From Hortaea werneckii (Eukaryota; Ascomycota; Dothideomycetes; Mycosphaerellales; Teratosphaeriaceae), in the NCBI GenBank assembly GCA_037044905.1, contig JBAOKB010000117.1, forward strand, positions 120,145-184,144: a DNA stretch of 64,000 bases, given 5' to 3'. Shown here one piece after another: positions 19,081-28,313 of this stretch (its first letter is position 1; every line of letters begins with the position of its first letter). A program made the translations under genes and the position numbers. The notes under the pieces are model-generated. The model ran no database searches. It was not told where the DNA came from and saw only the letters and a list, made by a program, of their open reading frames with translations.

Positions 19081-21768
19081 TCAACCAGCAATCGCCCACA
19101 TCTCACCATCCCTTGCCACTTCTCTCCTCCCTTCCATTTCCCCCAGGAGCAACATCACTTCGTCTTCACCATACGTAAAAGTCGGCAGCACCATCTTCAA
19201 CATATTCGTAATGCCCATGAAACCACCAACCTCCTTTGGCCCGCCATCCCGCAACATGCCCTTGATAAAGGTCTCGAACATGGGGGCGCTCTCGCGGAGC
19301 ATGGCGTCCTGGGACATCATGGCCGAGACAGCTTCGCCTTGAGGCTGCATGGCAGGTTGAGCTGGACCGGTGTCCATGTCGAGGGACTCAAGGACGGCGT
19401 AGCTGCCTGGTGAAGGCTGGTAGAGGGCCTTTTTTCCCGTCCAATAGCCTAAGGCGTCCAGCACGAGCTCCTCTTCCATCTCGAGGACTCCCATTATCTG
19501 GTCAGAGGACAGGGATGCGCCATTTTCTTGCTCGCTGAATAAGTTGATGACACTTGCTCTCCATGCTGGCACATTTTCTTCTCTGATCCGTCTATCCTCC
19601 ATTTCGAGGTCGACGGTGACCCGAGCGAGGGCCTTGCGGAAGTGCAATTTTCTTTGATTGCCCAGTCTTGCGAAACGATCACCAAAAGCCTCGTCCATCT
19701 CAGCCATCGTGCTTGGCAGTAAGAAGTCGTTTGAGCGCATCTGCGGCCAGAAGAAGCCAGACAGAACTTGGACATTGTAGTCTGGTGCGGCGGAAGCTGC
19801 GCTCTCCGGCTGCTGAGCTTCAGAAAGCGACTTTGAACGTTTGGGGTAATACCGTTCGCCTCGTCTGGTAGCGACCAAGTTGAGAGCGGCCGCAAACTGC
19901 GAAGGCTTCATCCTATCTTCAAAGCCCTTGTATAGCTCCTGCATTGTGATACCACCTCCAGGGATAGCTGCCGCAATGTCCTTGGGCTTCGGCTCTGCGT
20001 TGACAGTAGACGACGGAGCAGTGGGGTTGAGCTGCCTGTTGAGGCGAACAGAATCGCGAACATCTTTCAACATGACTTCTGCAGCTTGCAGCTTCGTCGC
20101 ATCTAGACGCGATTTGAAAAGCTCAATGAGTCGTGTCTCTTTGACATATTCGGGGTCTGTTGCCTGCAGTAAGTGCTGCGCAAGCACGGTCGTGACTTCT
20201 TTGATGAATTCTTCTTGATCAAAAAGGCCTAGAATGTAAGCCACAACGTCCTCAGACATAGTAGCTTTGTAGTTAGGTCCAGCATCGATCGGGTCGGGCA
20301 TCCAGTCCATGTCGTTCCAATCTGTGACCCTGTGATCCCGCGTGTCTTCCAGTGAAGACTGGGAGACTTCGAAGGTGATATCAGGGCAGACTTTGTTGCT
20401 ATCCGGAGCAATAATTTCACCCTGTTCATCCACCTCAGCCAAGAAGCTTGCAGCAATGATGCTGACTGTATCATCTCTTGTGCGTAGATAGGCACGTATT
20501 GAACCAGCAACCTTCTCCAGCATCACACCCCGGGAATCCAGAAGGCGAAAGGCGTGGATGACGGAGGTGTAAATGCTCAATATGTCAGTGGTGCTCGCAC
20601 CTGCATGCAGCAAGCGTGTAGAGGTTTGACTGATGAAGCTGCTGCAGACGAAAGATTTTTCGCTCAGGCTTGAAGCAAGACAGTCTTTGATATCGAGCAG
20701 TGCGCCCATGCTGTCTGGCCAAGCCTTGACATAGTCTAGAAGATTCGCTGTTCGAAGTCGGCCTAAATTGCTGATAGTAATTTGCTCAAATTGAGATCGA
20801 TCGACGTCGGACATCTTCATGTTCTCTTTCCCATTGAGAGCGCCGAGAGAGCGCTCCATGAAAGGCATGAGCCATTGTTCGACCCACTCACGCACTTTTG
20901 GAACAGTGCTGCATTTTCCCGTCCAGCTGAGACGAAAGCACACCCTCTCGATGGCAGGCCTCTGGAGAAATTTGTGCATCGCATGTGCGAAAGCTCTTTC
21001 ACCTAGGTCGCCTCCCAGTCCAACTCTGCTGAGACTGAATAGGTCGAGGTCTACGCTGACCTCGCACAGACAGCGCCCGTGTCTGGCGCAGTTTTCGACA
21101 TCATTTCTTGCAAGTGACTGGCACATATTCTGGTACAAAGCGCAAGCTAGGGTCTTTTGGATGCGGTGTTGGGGCAAGGAATGCAGAGTCATGTTGAGTA
21201 CCGCTTGCCGTAGCTGGTCGTTCAGCTGCTGTACAGATTGCTTCGAAGGTCGATCAGTCCCATCCAGCAATGCCAGAGGGCGACTCAAAAGGACATCTAA
21301 CATTGGCTCCAGAACACTGATCGTCTCGTTTATGGCCTCCGTTGCCTGAGACGAGGCGATTGGCTTCTGCCAGAAGGAGAGTCGGGGAAGCACAGACTGG
21401 CGGAGATGGCCATCCATTTCATTTGAGCACCATGCAACCAGCTCCCTGCGAGTAGTCGACTCACTGCATAGCAGGGAGATGGCCTCCTTCACTTCAAGTC
21501 TCGGCCTAGCGGCATGTCTTTGCTGGCCAAAATCGGGCACGCTTAGATATCTGGTGGCGACGCTCCACGCTCTCTCCAAACGCACAGTAGCATCGGCAGA
21601 AGTGAGTGCGCTCTCCGACTTCCTGGAGGACTTTGTAGGGGACTTGAGGCTTCCTATCTGGGGCGTCGTCTCCGGAGTCGGAGTTGAGAAGTACTTTTGT
21701 GGGAAGACGGAAGCGAACATCTCGTTGGCACCATTCCCTCCACCGAGGAGAGGAGCAGCGGCAGCCAT
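19081..21768 (-). CDS. APC2: Anaphase-promoting complex subunit 2 (cullin)
   Basis: Intronless, 895 residues from the ATG at 21768; the frame runs a few codons further upstream but without an ATG. Apc2 is the cullin scaffold of the nuclear APC/C ubiquitin ligase, which marks cyclins and securin for destruction. The N-terminal half is helical repeat sequence. The cullin homology region begins near residue 505 (DWNDMDWMPDP) and includes SEDVVAYILGLFDQ and ETRLIELFKSRLDA, which resemble the part of Apc2 near the Apc11 RING site. A C-terminal winged-helix region contains LEMEEELVLDALGYWTGKKALY. Length fits fungal Apc2. It is head-to-head with the enoyl-CoA hydratase gene, with 238 bp between start codons. 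Confidence 0.88.
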   Translation of the reverse strand: MAAAAPLLGGGNGANEMFASVFPQKYFSTPTPETTPQIGSLKSPTKSSRKSESALTSADATVRLERAWSVATRYLSVPDFGQQRHAARPRLEVKEAISLLCSESTTRRELVAWCSNEMDGHLRQSVLPRLSFWQKPIASSQATEAINETISVLEPMLDVLLSRPLALLDGTDRPSKQSVQQLNDQLRQAVLNMTLHSLPQHRIQKTLACALYQNMCQSLARNDVENCARHGRCLCEVSVDLDLFSLSRVGLGGDLGERAFAHAMHKFLQRPAIERVCFRLSWTGKCSTVPKVREWVEQWLMPFMERSLGALNGKENMKMSDVDRSQFEQITISNLGRLRTANLLDYVKAWPDSMGALLDIKDCLASSLSEKSFVCSSFISQTSTRLLHAGASTTDILSIYTSVIHAFRLLDSRGVMLEKVAGSIRAYLRTRDDTVSIIAASFLAEVDEQGEIIAPDSNKVCPDITFEVSQSSLEDTRDHRVTDWNDMDWMPDPIDAGPNYKATMSEDVVAYILGLFDQEEFIKEVTTVLAQHLLQATDPEYVKETRLIELFKSRLDATKLQAAEVMLKDVRDSVRLNRQLNPTAPSSTVNAEPKPKDIAAAIPGGGITMQELYKGFEDRMKPSQFAAALNLVATRRGERYYPKRSKSLSEAQQPESAASAAPDYNVQVLSGFFWPQMRSNDFLLPSTMAEMDEAFGDRFARLGNQRKLHFRKALARVTVDLEMEDRRIREENVPAWRASVINLFSEQENGASLSSDQIMGVLEMEEELVLDALGYWTGKKALYQPSPGSYAVLESLDMDTGPAQPAMQPQGEAVSAMMSQDAMLRESAPMFETFIKGMLRDGGPKEVGGFMGITNMLKMVLPTFTYGEDEVMLLLGEMEGRREVARDGEMWAIAG

Positions 21769-22006
21769 TGCAACTGTCAACAGGCGGCGTTATCAGTCCA
21801 TAGTAATCCGAGATCTACTCATAATGAGACTTTCACGGGTTCGAGACAGACGACGTGAATGCAGGCGCGGTCAGATTTCCGCTTGACGCGTGCTCACATG
21901 ACTTTGGCTAGTGCCTCGTTAAGCCGAGGTAGCTCTAACCTCACAGCTTCGTGCAGGTGAGCTTGCACATTGCAGCCAACAATTTCCCTAACATTCACCT
22001 GCAATC

Positions 22007-22971
22007 ATGTTGTTCGCCACGGGAGGAAGAGCGGCACGACACGCGATCGCCACAAAGTGGCCGAGATATAGTGGCGTCAGAGCGGCGACATCATTATCCT
22101 CAGCTTTGAAGATCAGCAGTATTCCGGCTCCTCACGCTGGCAGCATCTCCGTCTTATCGTTGAACAGACCTTCGGCTCGCAACGCCATCTCAAAGCAGTT
22201 GCTCTCTGAACTGAATGGCGTAGTAGAGGGATTGCACGCTGAAGGGGTCAAAGGAAGCACAAGAGCATTGATATTGGCCAGCGAGAGCGATCACGCCTTT
22301 TGCGCCGGCGCTGATCTGAAGGAGAGGTTGGACATGTCACAGGATGAGTAGGTAGTGGCGAGGAGCGGATTTCTTTAGCAAACGCTGATAGCCATGTAAG
22401 AGTCAACGAGTTCCTCCAGAAGTTACGTAGCACTTTCACCCGCCTGTCCACCCTGCCTATGCCTACTATCTCCGCCATTAGCAGCACAGCCTTCGGTGGC
22501 GGACTTGAGCTTGGATTATGCACCAACTTCCGTGTGATGGCCTCTTCGGCGAGAGTTGCACTGCCAGAGACAAGACTGGCCATCATTCCTGGAGCAGGTG
22601 GCACATACCGCCTTCCCGCCATTGTAGGACCAAATCGCGCTCGCGATCTCATCATGACTGGAAGGCAGGTGATGGGCCCTGAGGCTTATTTCATCGGTCT
22701 TTGCGATAGGCTTGTGCAAGTCACGCAAGAACAAGAAGCTGCGCCAGGTGTCGCTAGAGGATTGGTATTGGAGCAAGCTATTGACATGGCCAACGTCATT
22801 TGCGAAGGCGGGCCGGTAGCACTAAGAGCAGCTATGCAGGCTGTCGATGGATGGGAACAAGGTGAAAAGAGCGAGAACGCGGCATACGACATGGTCATCC
22901 CTACAGAGGACCGCAAGGAGGCTCTGAAGGCGTTCGGTGAGAAGAGAAAGCCCATGTTCAAAGGCAGATAG
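22007..22971 (+). CDS. Mitochondrial enoyl-CoA hydratase (methylglutaconyl-CoA hydratase/AUH type)
   Basis: Two exons, 22007-22347 and 22401-22971, encode 303 residues of the crotonase superfamily. The intron (GTAGGT to TGTAAG) is 53 bp; splicing joins MSQDE to VNEFLQKLRSTF. Residues 1-30 are Arg/Ala/Ser-rich without acids and look like a mitochondrial presequence. The crotonase fold shows FCAGADLKER, the oxyanion-hole region SSTAFGGGLELGL and LPETRLAIIPGAGGTYRLP with the catalytic Glu region. The combination closely matches AUH-type 3-methylglutaconyl-CoA hydratases of leucine breakdown, although a general enoyl-CoA hydratase cannot be excluded. Confidence 0.88.
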
Positions 22972-23251
22972 GCATACATGGTCTTCACGGCTAAACACGG
23001 TCCCCAGGCACATGAATGTAAGGAATACGTCACATTCGGCTCAAGCTTGAAGATGAAGTGAGGTTTGGTTTAGTGACTGGTGGCGAAAACGGCCTTTCAC
23101 TTTCACACCTGCTTCATTCACTTCTGCAGGTGTTGACTATTTAAGACAGCTTTCTCTCTCTCTTCTTTTTTCAACTTACTTTTGAACAATCCTGCTTCTG
23201 ACGAGGACACTACTCAGCTCACAGTTCACCCAAGGGACACGTTTACGCACC

Positions 23252-24283
23252 ATGTCTTCTAACCAATTCCCGAAGACCGACAACAACGTGCCAGCGAAGC
23301 CCTTCAAGCTTACTGGCCGCACTACCAGCACACTTAAGGCGAACGACATCCAGACTTTTACGGGGGCTTCCGCGAGCCGCGCCCAGCAGCCTCGTGAGTT
23401 AACGCCTACACCCAGCGTCAGCTCTGCTCCTGGCACTTCCTCCCGTCACGGAATTCTTTTACCAGAGAGCACCACGCTCGAACCACACCGTCGCCAACAG
23501 ATGCGCGCTTCCTCTGCAGCTCCCACAACATTCAACACGCGCGAGGAAGCTGCGGCTGCTAGCCTGATGAGCATGCGTGAAGATAATGCACCCCAATCAA
23601 GCCAACACAAGCGCCACGCCTCTCTGTCTTCACCGTGTCCAACCAATCAGAAGGTACGCAAGGCAGCTGAGGGAAGCGTCCGTACCTCCGGCACATATGG
23701 TGAGCAGGGCCAGGACCAGCGTCCACTCATGTACCAAGCAACTCCAGCAGCCCAGCTTCGGGCCAGTGCACCTCCCCAAATCAACCAGCAGCAGCCGCGC
23801 ACCAGCCGTCAGGGCCTCAACGACATCCGTCAGCGGCTGCTAGGTCCTCACCAGGGACCCAGTGCGGCAGTCGGACACCCTCAAGCTCAATTCCCATCAA
23901 CCCCGACCGCCTCTGCCGCCGGCAACCGCACCAACCCACAATTCCCTGCCCAAGTCGACCCCCCCTTCTTCCCGAGAGACTACACCGGCAAGAAGATCGC
24001 CGGCAAGCCTCCCAGCTCCCCTGCCGCCATCGCTGCAGCCAACCATATGATAGCGGGCTTGAAAGCGGTGCGGGACTTTGCGGAGCAGGAGTACGGGTTC
24101 ACGCGCGCGGAGACGAAGCAGATGTTCCTGGATGCGACGAAGTCCTTGAGGGAGGACCTTGCGCGTGAGAAGGAGGAGAAGAAGCAGATGGAGATGCAGG
24201 AGGAGGCGAAGGAGAAGGTGGGGAGCTCGAAGGGTCGTAGCTCTGTGGGTGATGGAGATGGTAGGAAGAGTGGTCAGCAGTAG
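23252..24283 (+). CDS. Disordered hypothetical protein with C-terminal coiled coil
   Basis: Intronless frame of 343 residues with a good ATG (CACCATGTC). No family is recognised. Residues 1-230 are Ser/Thr/Pro/Gln-rich and probably disordered. The only ordered part is about 232-320: a PFFPRDYTGKK stretch, an Ala-rich helix, then a charged helix (DLAREKEEKKQMEMQEE) that could form a coiled coil. The upstream 100 bases include a TATTTAAG element near 23140 and a pyrimidine-rich tract, suggesting a real promoter. Codon use matches the neighbours. Function unknown. Confidence 0.65.
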   Translation: MSSNQFPKTDNNVPAKPFKLTGRTTSTLKANDIQTFTGASASRAQQPRELTPTPSVSSAPGTSSRHGILLPESTTLEPHRRQQMRASSAAPTTFNTREEAAAASLMSMREDNAPQSSQHKRHASLSSPCPTNQKVRKAAEGSVRTSGTYGEQGQDQRPLMYQATPAAQLRASAPPQINQQQPRTSRQGLNDIRQRLLGPHQGPSAAVGHPQAQFPSTPTASAAGNRTNPQFPAQVDPPFFPRDYTGKKIAGKPPSSPAAIAAANHMIAGLKAVRDFAEQEYGFTRAETKQMFLDATKSLREDLAREKEEKKQMEMQEEAKEKVGSSKGRSSVGDGDGRKSGQQ

Positions 24284-25351
24284 ATAGGGGATAGGCTTTG
24301 CTCGGCTTGGCTTCTGGAGCATGCGAAGTGGAAGAGACATGGTTCTTGATGAAGCGGGAAAGTTTTTGGCCTGGCTATGAAAAGAGGGTGGGATAAAGGT
24401 CAAATGATCCATGAGAAAGGGACTTGGGAACTGGGTGGCTTGTATAAGTAGAACCTTCTTGCAACCTTGGGTATCTTGGGGTGAACATCAGAAACAGAGT
24501 GTGGATCCAGGAAGGTTGCGGCTCAGAGCATAAGGCTGGTTGCATGGCGTTACAGTTAGGTAGTTGAGGTACTTCATTCAAGACTGAACAGCATTTGTGA
24601 ACAGTTGGACTTCTAAGCTGGCGGTAAACCTCACTCTCATTCATTGCATTGCCAAGAGTCGGGCTAGTCGGGCGATTCCTGGCATGCGAATGGAGGAAAT
24701 GCCTCCTCTTCTTACAATGCAATGCTCAAGAATCGGGTCTACATAGTCTTGGCCAGTATGATCAGCCAACAAGGCTCCCAAGATGATGCAACCCAGCGCT
24801 GCTAGTCTCAAGAAGCAGAGGTGGTGCTGCCAGCTCTCGATTGGCATGAAAGCAGAAAAGGCTCCAAATGCGTTTTGATGCGATTATTACATGATTGTGT
24901 ACTCATAATATTGCTGACTCCGGTCTCGCAGACGAACACAAAAGACCTGCACATAAGCGTCAATCTTACAGGTGCTGCCAAAATCGCCTCCGAGATTGGC
25001 ACACCGGTTGTGATTGAGGCGAAGATCCGCAACGTCTACTGGTTCGTCATAGCGGACGATATCATGGACAGCAAGAACCAATGCAAAGAGATATAGTCTG
25101 CAGATTATCGCGGGGTGGACGAGGGATGAAGAGGGGTAGTGTGAAGGAAGTGACAGAGGCTCGAAAGAACAAAGAGGAGAGGTAGTAAGGATTGCCGAGC
25201 ATGTCACGCTATTATACTTCCGGCTCTAGACTGCTCTTTGACATACGGGGGAAAATCCATGAACAGTTTCGAAATTTCGCGACTTGCGTCTAGTTACCAT
25301 CTCTGGTACCCCTCCAAAATCTCCTTTCACTGAACGACCCCCTTGGTCCTC
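24284..25351. other. Gene-poor interval with broken frames
   Basis: About 1.07 kb without a gene I can support. On the minus strand short hydrophobic frames occur at about 24641-24847 and 24887-25130, including LRLAALGCIILGALL and RLYLFALVLAVHD; these could be exons or remnants of a small membrane protein, but no consistent splice model joined them. A plus-strand frame ending at 25096 competes with them. Confidence 0.35.
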
Positions 25352-26177
25352 TCAAGCCCTCAAGACTTCTACCCCCTTCCCTCCACTGCCGACGAGATTG
25401 TCCCTAAACCAGTCCGCCAGGGGGCGCAACAACCTCTCGCCCTCCCATGTGTCACGGCTCAGGGTCAGCTGCTTCAGGTTGACCAGGCCTAGCATTCGAT
25501 CAAGTCTGAACTCCTTCCGCAGCCGGGCCACGGTCCTCGCACCCCCATTCGTCTGGTATAGAACTTCCGAGGCCCATGTTAGCTTGACAGTCTCCAGATT
25601 CCGACACTTGAGCATGAGCTCGATATCGGAGTTTGGGTGGTCTGGCGGATATATCCAGTGCGGGAACCTCGAGAAGTACGGGAACTGAAGATGCTTGATG
25701 GCATCGAACCCGTTGACGTAAGATGTCGACACATGTCGCAGGTCGACCTTCTCCAACCAGGCTTGGAAAGCTTGATTGCCAGGGAACGAGTCGATGCGGA
25801 AGGTCGCTTTTTCGAGGGCCGTGCGGATCGTCTCCCGACGTAAGACCATGTCACCCAATCGAGCAGTGACTGGTAGTTTGATGCCAGTTGCGGGGGAGTA
25901 GCCGTTGCCTCGAAGGAAGACTGCGATCGTTGTCTTCTCGCAAAGGTGCTCGAGAATGACCTGACGAATCTCTGGGAGAAGATCCATGAGCTGGATTTTG
26001 GCATCGATGAACTTCTGCACCTTCATCCTTTGTTCCGTCATGTACTCGCCCTTGTACTCGACGATCTATATTATGCGTTAGCACGGTTTCTCTTTGGCAA
26101 CTGCTGTAAGCGTTACTTACCTTCTCACCCAGGGCCTCCCGCAGCACCAGCGCCCAGCTGTACTTCTTCGAAGTCAT
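25352..26177 (-). CDS. F-box-like hypothetical protein
   Basis: Two exons, 26177-26121 and 26065-25352, encode 256 residues. The intron (GTAAGT to ATATAG) joins LGEK to IVEYKGEY. Residues 40-60 (LMDLLPEIRQVILEHL) resemble the first helix of the F-box-like motif found in many fungal proteins of unknown role. The rest contains alternating hydrophobic segments such as CRNLETVKLTW and GLVNLKQLTLS, which look like degenerate leucine-rich-type repeats. Proteins of this kind are numerous and fast-evolving in Pezizomycotina. If the F-box is real it would bind Skp1 in an SCF ubiquitin ligase, but that is inference. Confidence 0.65.
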
Positions 26178-26494
26178 GGCTGTTAGGGTTCGTTAAAGTG
26201 TTGCACTCTGCAACGTGTCGGGTGGCGGCAGATGAGTAAAAGAAGATCAAGGTGGAGTCTTTGCTTGACCAGGGAAAGACCCCAAGGATAGGAGTCTCGT
26301 TGTGGAAGGTTGAAAGAGGTTGCGGTGTCGAAGTAGTTGATCCAACCTGAACCCAGCTCTTGAACAGAAAGGTCGGCGCTTGGACTACCGTGGCATGTGT
26401 CTGGGCCGGCTGCAAAGTCGCCCGTCATGCAGCTTTCGAGAACCATTCACGAAGACCAAGCCTTCGGTGACGACGCTCTGCAAAGTGCTGGCCG
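26178..26494. other. Intergenic interval, no gene seen
   Basis: A 317 bp spacer between two minus-strand genes; it probably contains the promoter of the F-box-like gene. Confidence 0.45.
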
Positions 26495-27472
26495 TCACGA
26501 TCTGTAGTGAATGGTATGCGGGAGGACACGCCTGCCCGGTATTGGAGCAGAGGATGCGGTAGTGGCCCATTCCGAGTCGATAGTGGCCCCGGAGGCTATT
26601 GATGATGCCTGGGCCTCGATTTCCGGAATTGAAATTGGTGAGGGGTCCGACATGTAACCGTCTTCACTGCTTTTCGAGTTCGACGTGTACGGCCTACCAC
26701 TGTGAACCTCGCGGCTTGAATGGGCACGAGGTGGGCGCCACCAAGATCACGACGGTCCTCGTACTGCTTGACAACCCTCACACAGGCGAGGGACGTGCAT
26801 TGGCATCAAAAGTGGTGCTTGAATTCTGCTGATTGGAGTGGGTGCCGTATAGTCGATCGGCATCATGAGCAATGCTGCTGGGATAGGCAGGACTCTGGGC
26901 AGGACTCCGAGTTGTGTTCACCTGGACAGAAGATGGCGATCGGCACGCTGAGCTGGAGTTGCGGAGGAACCTGCCGGATGAAACCTCAAGCGTTGGAGCG
27001 GTGGGGCTCTGTCCTGGAAGTTGGCGGATCGGAGACCCAACTCCTCCACCACTTCGTCATCCGGGCGCATGAAATCGTCGGCGCGGTAGCGACGCCGACT
27101 CTGCTGCGACAGTGGGGGTTCTTGCTGGAACTGCTGTGACTGCGAGTAGTGTGATGGTGTTTGGTAAGCGGCAATGCGGAATGGTATACAATGGACGATT
27201 CCATCCATCCTATTCGTTCGATCTGTGTCTCGCGACAGATCAATCAGCTGCATCAACTGAGTGAGTGCCAAAGAAGGGTACAACGCGAAAGTTGTCTCCC
27301 AAAAGTGGTGCGTGACTCACCAAGGAAACCCTGGCATTGCTTCGATAGGTCTTCTCGATGGTTCGTCCGCATGGGAATGTGATGTATACTGGGTTTTCAA
27401 AGGTATTAGAAAGGAGGGTGTGCGAGAGAATAAACGAGGAGAAAGGACACGAGAAAGGAAATCAAAAGACAT
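26495..27472 (-). CDS. Five-exon hypothetical disordered protein
   Basis: This gene is visible only after splicing. Proposed exons on the minus strand are 27472-27451, 27388-27321, 27256-26922, 26877-26782 and 26714-26495, giving 246 residues with every phase matching. Donors are GTGTCC, GTGAGT, GTGAAC and GTGAGG; acceptors are CCCAG, ACTCAG, CCCAG and TCAAG. The first intron has a CTAAT branch. The start is MSFDFLS in a good context (ACAATGTC), followed by YITFPCGRTIEKTYRSN and a helix SLLMQLIDLSRD. The middle is Gln/Arg-rich, and the C-terminal third (SSEDGYMSDPSPISIPEI) is polar and probably disordered. No family recognised. The exact first exon and some junctions are uncertain, but several consecutive open, splice-bounded frames argue for a real gene. 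Confidence 0.45.
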
Positions 27473-28313
27473 TGTGAGCACCTCGAGGGCATCAAGTCTC
27501 AAGAACAGCCAAAATGAAACCATGTTGACAAACAGAACCTGACGAAAAGAGGTTTGATTGAAAGCGAAAAGCAGGAAAGACGGGGTGGGTTTTAAGCAGG
27601 CAGTGCTTTACCTGGTTGTTTGCTTCTTATTTGCAGTCCAGGCCAGCAAGCTGCATCTATGCGGCTACCCAATAGCTGAACGGCTGTAAAGCCAGACGCG
27701 TGAGCAAGCACGGCGATGTCAACTTGAGACAGCGTCAAGCGTGCGAGTCTTGAGTCTCTTTCTGCAAAGATCAGATCCGCTGGGATATGTTGCGCTCAGA
27801 GTCCATTTACTTGTCCAGAGAAGGGATCATCTTGGCAAGACTCTGACGGCGAGATGATTTAGGAGACGGTGATTTGCTGAGACTATTTGCCACCGCTGTC
27901 CATGGCGCAGAGATCGAACACTTCTTTGAGCAGTTCACATGAGGTCAATCCGTGAAATGTGGCACGGCCAGTCGGCAACGGCGTGGACATCACCGTTGAC
28001 CAGGCCATCGTCAGGAATGATCTCAAAATGTATGGTGCGTCTACAGATTGACGATGTTGATTATGAAAAGCGTAGAACGTGCTTGTGATGTATGGTACAG
28101 TGCGGCGAGTATCTATACACGGTAATGGAAGGTCGGAGGTGAAGTCCATCTCATTCTTCGCGAAGTCGCGTCACTAGCGCATGATCTGTGCACATCGAAA
28201 AGTTGCCCTCGTCAGTCGCGAAAGCCAAAGCTTGCGACTGCTACTGGAATAATCATCCAGCCTCAACGAAGGCTGCAACCAAGCCATAACTTTTTGCAAG
28301 AGACATCGTGCAC
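27473..28313. other. Intergenic interval, no gene supported
   Basis: About 840 bp between the five-exon gene and the RRP6 start, on divergent strands. A minus-strand 88-codon frame at 27883-28149 begins with ATG but shows no motif and is not called. Confidence 0.45.

Noticed and set aside
27883..28149. Minus-strand 88-codon frame starting with ATG
   Set aside because: No domain, no splice context and no codon bias visible; could be chance.
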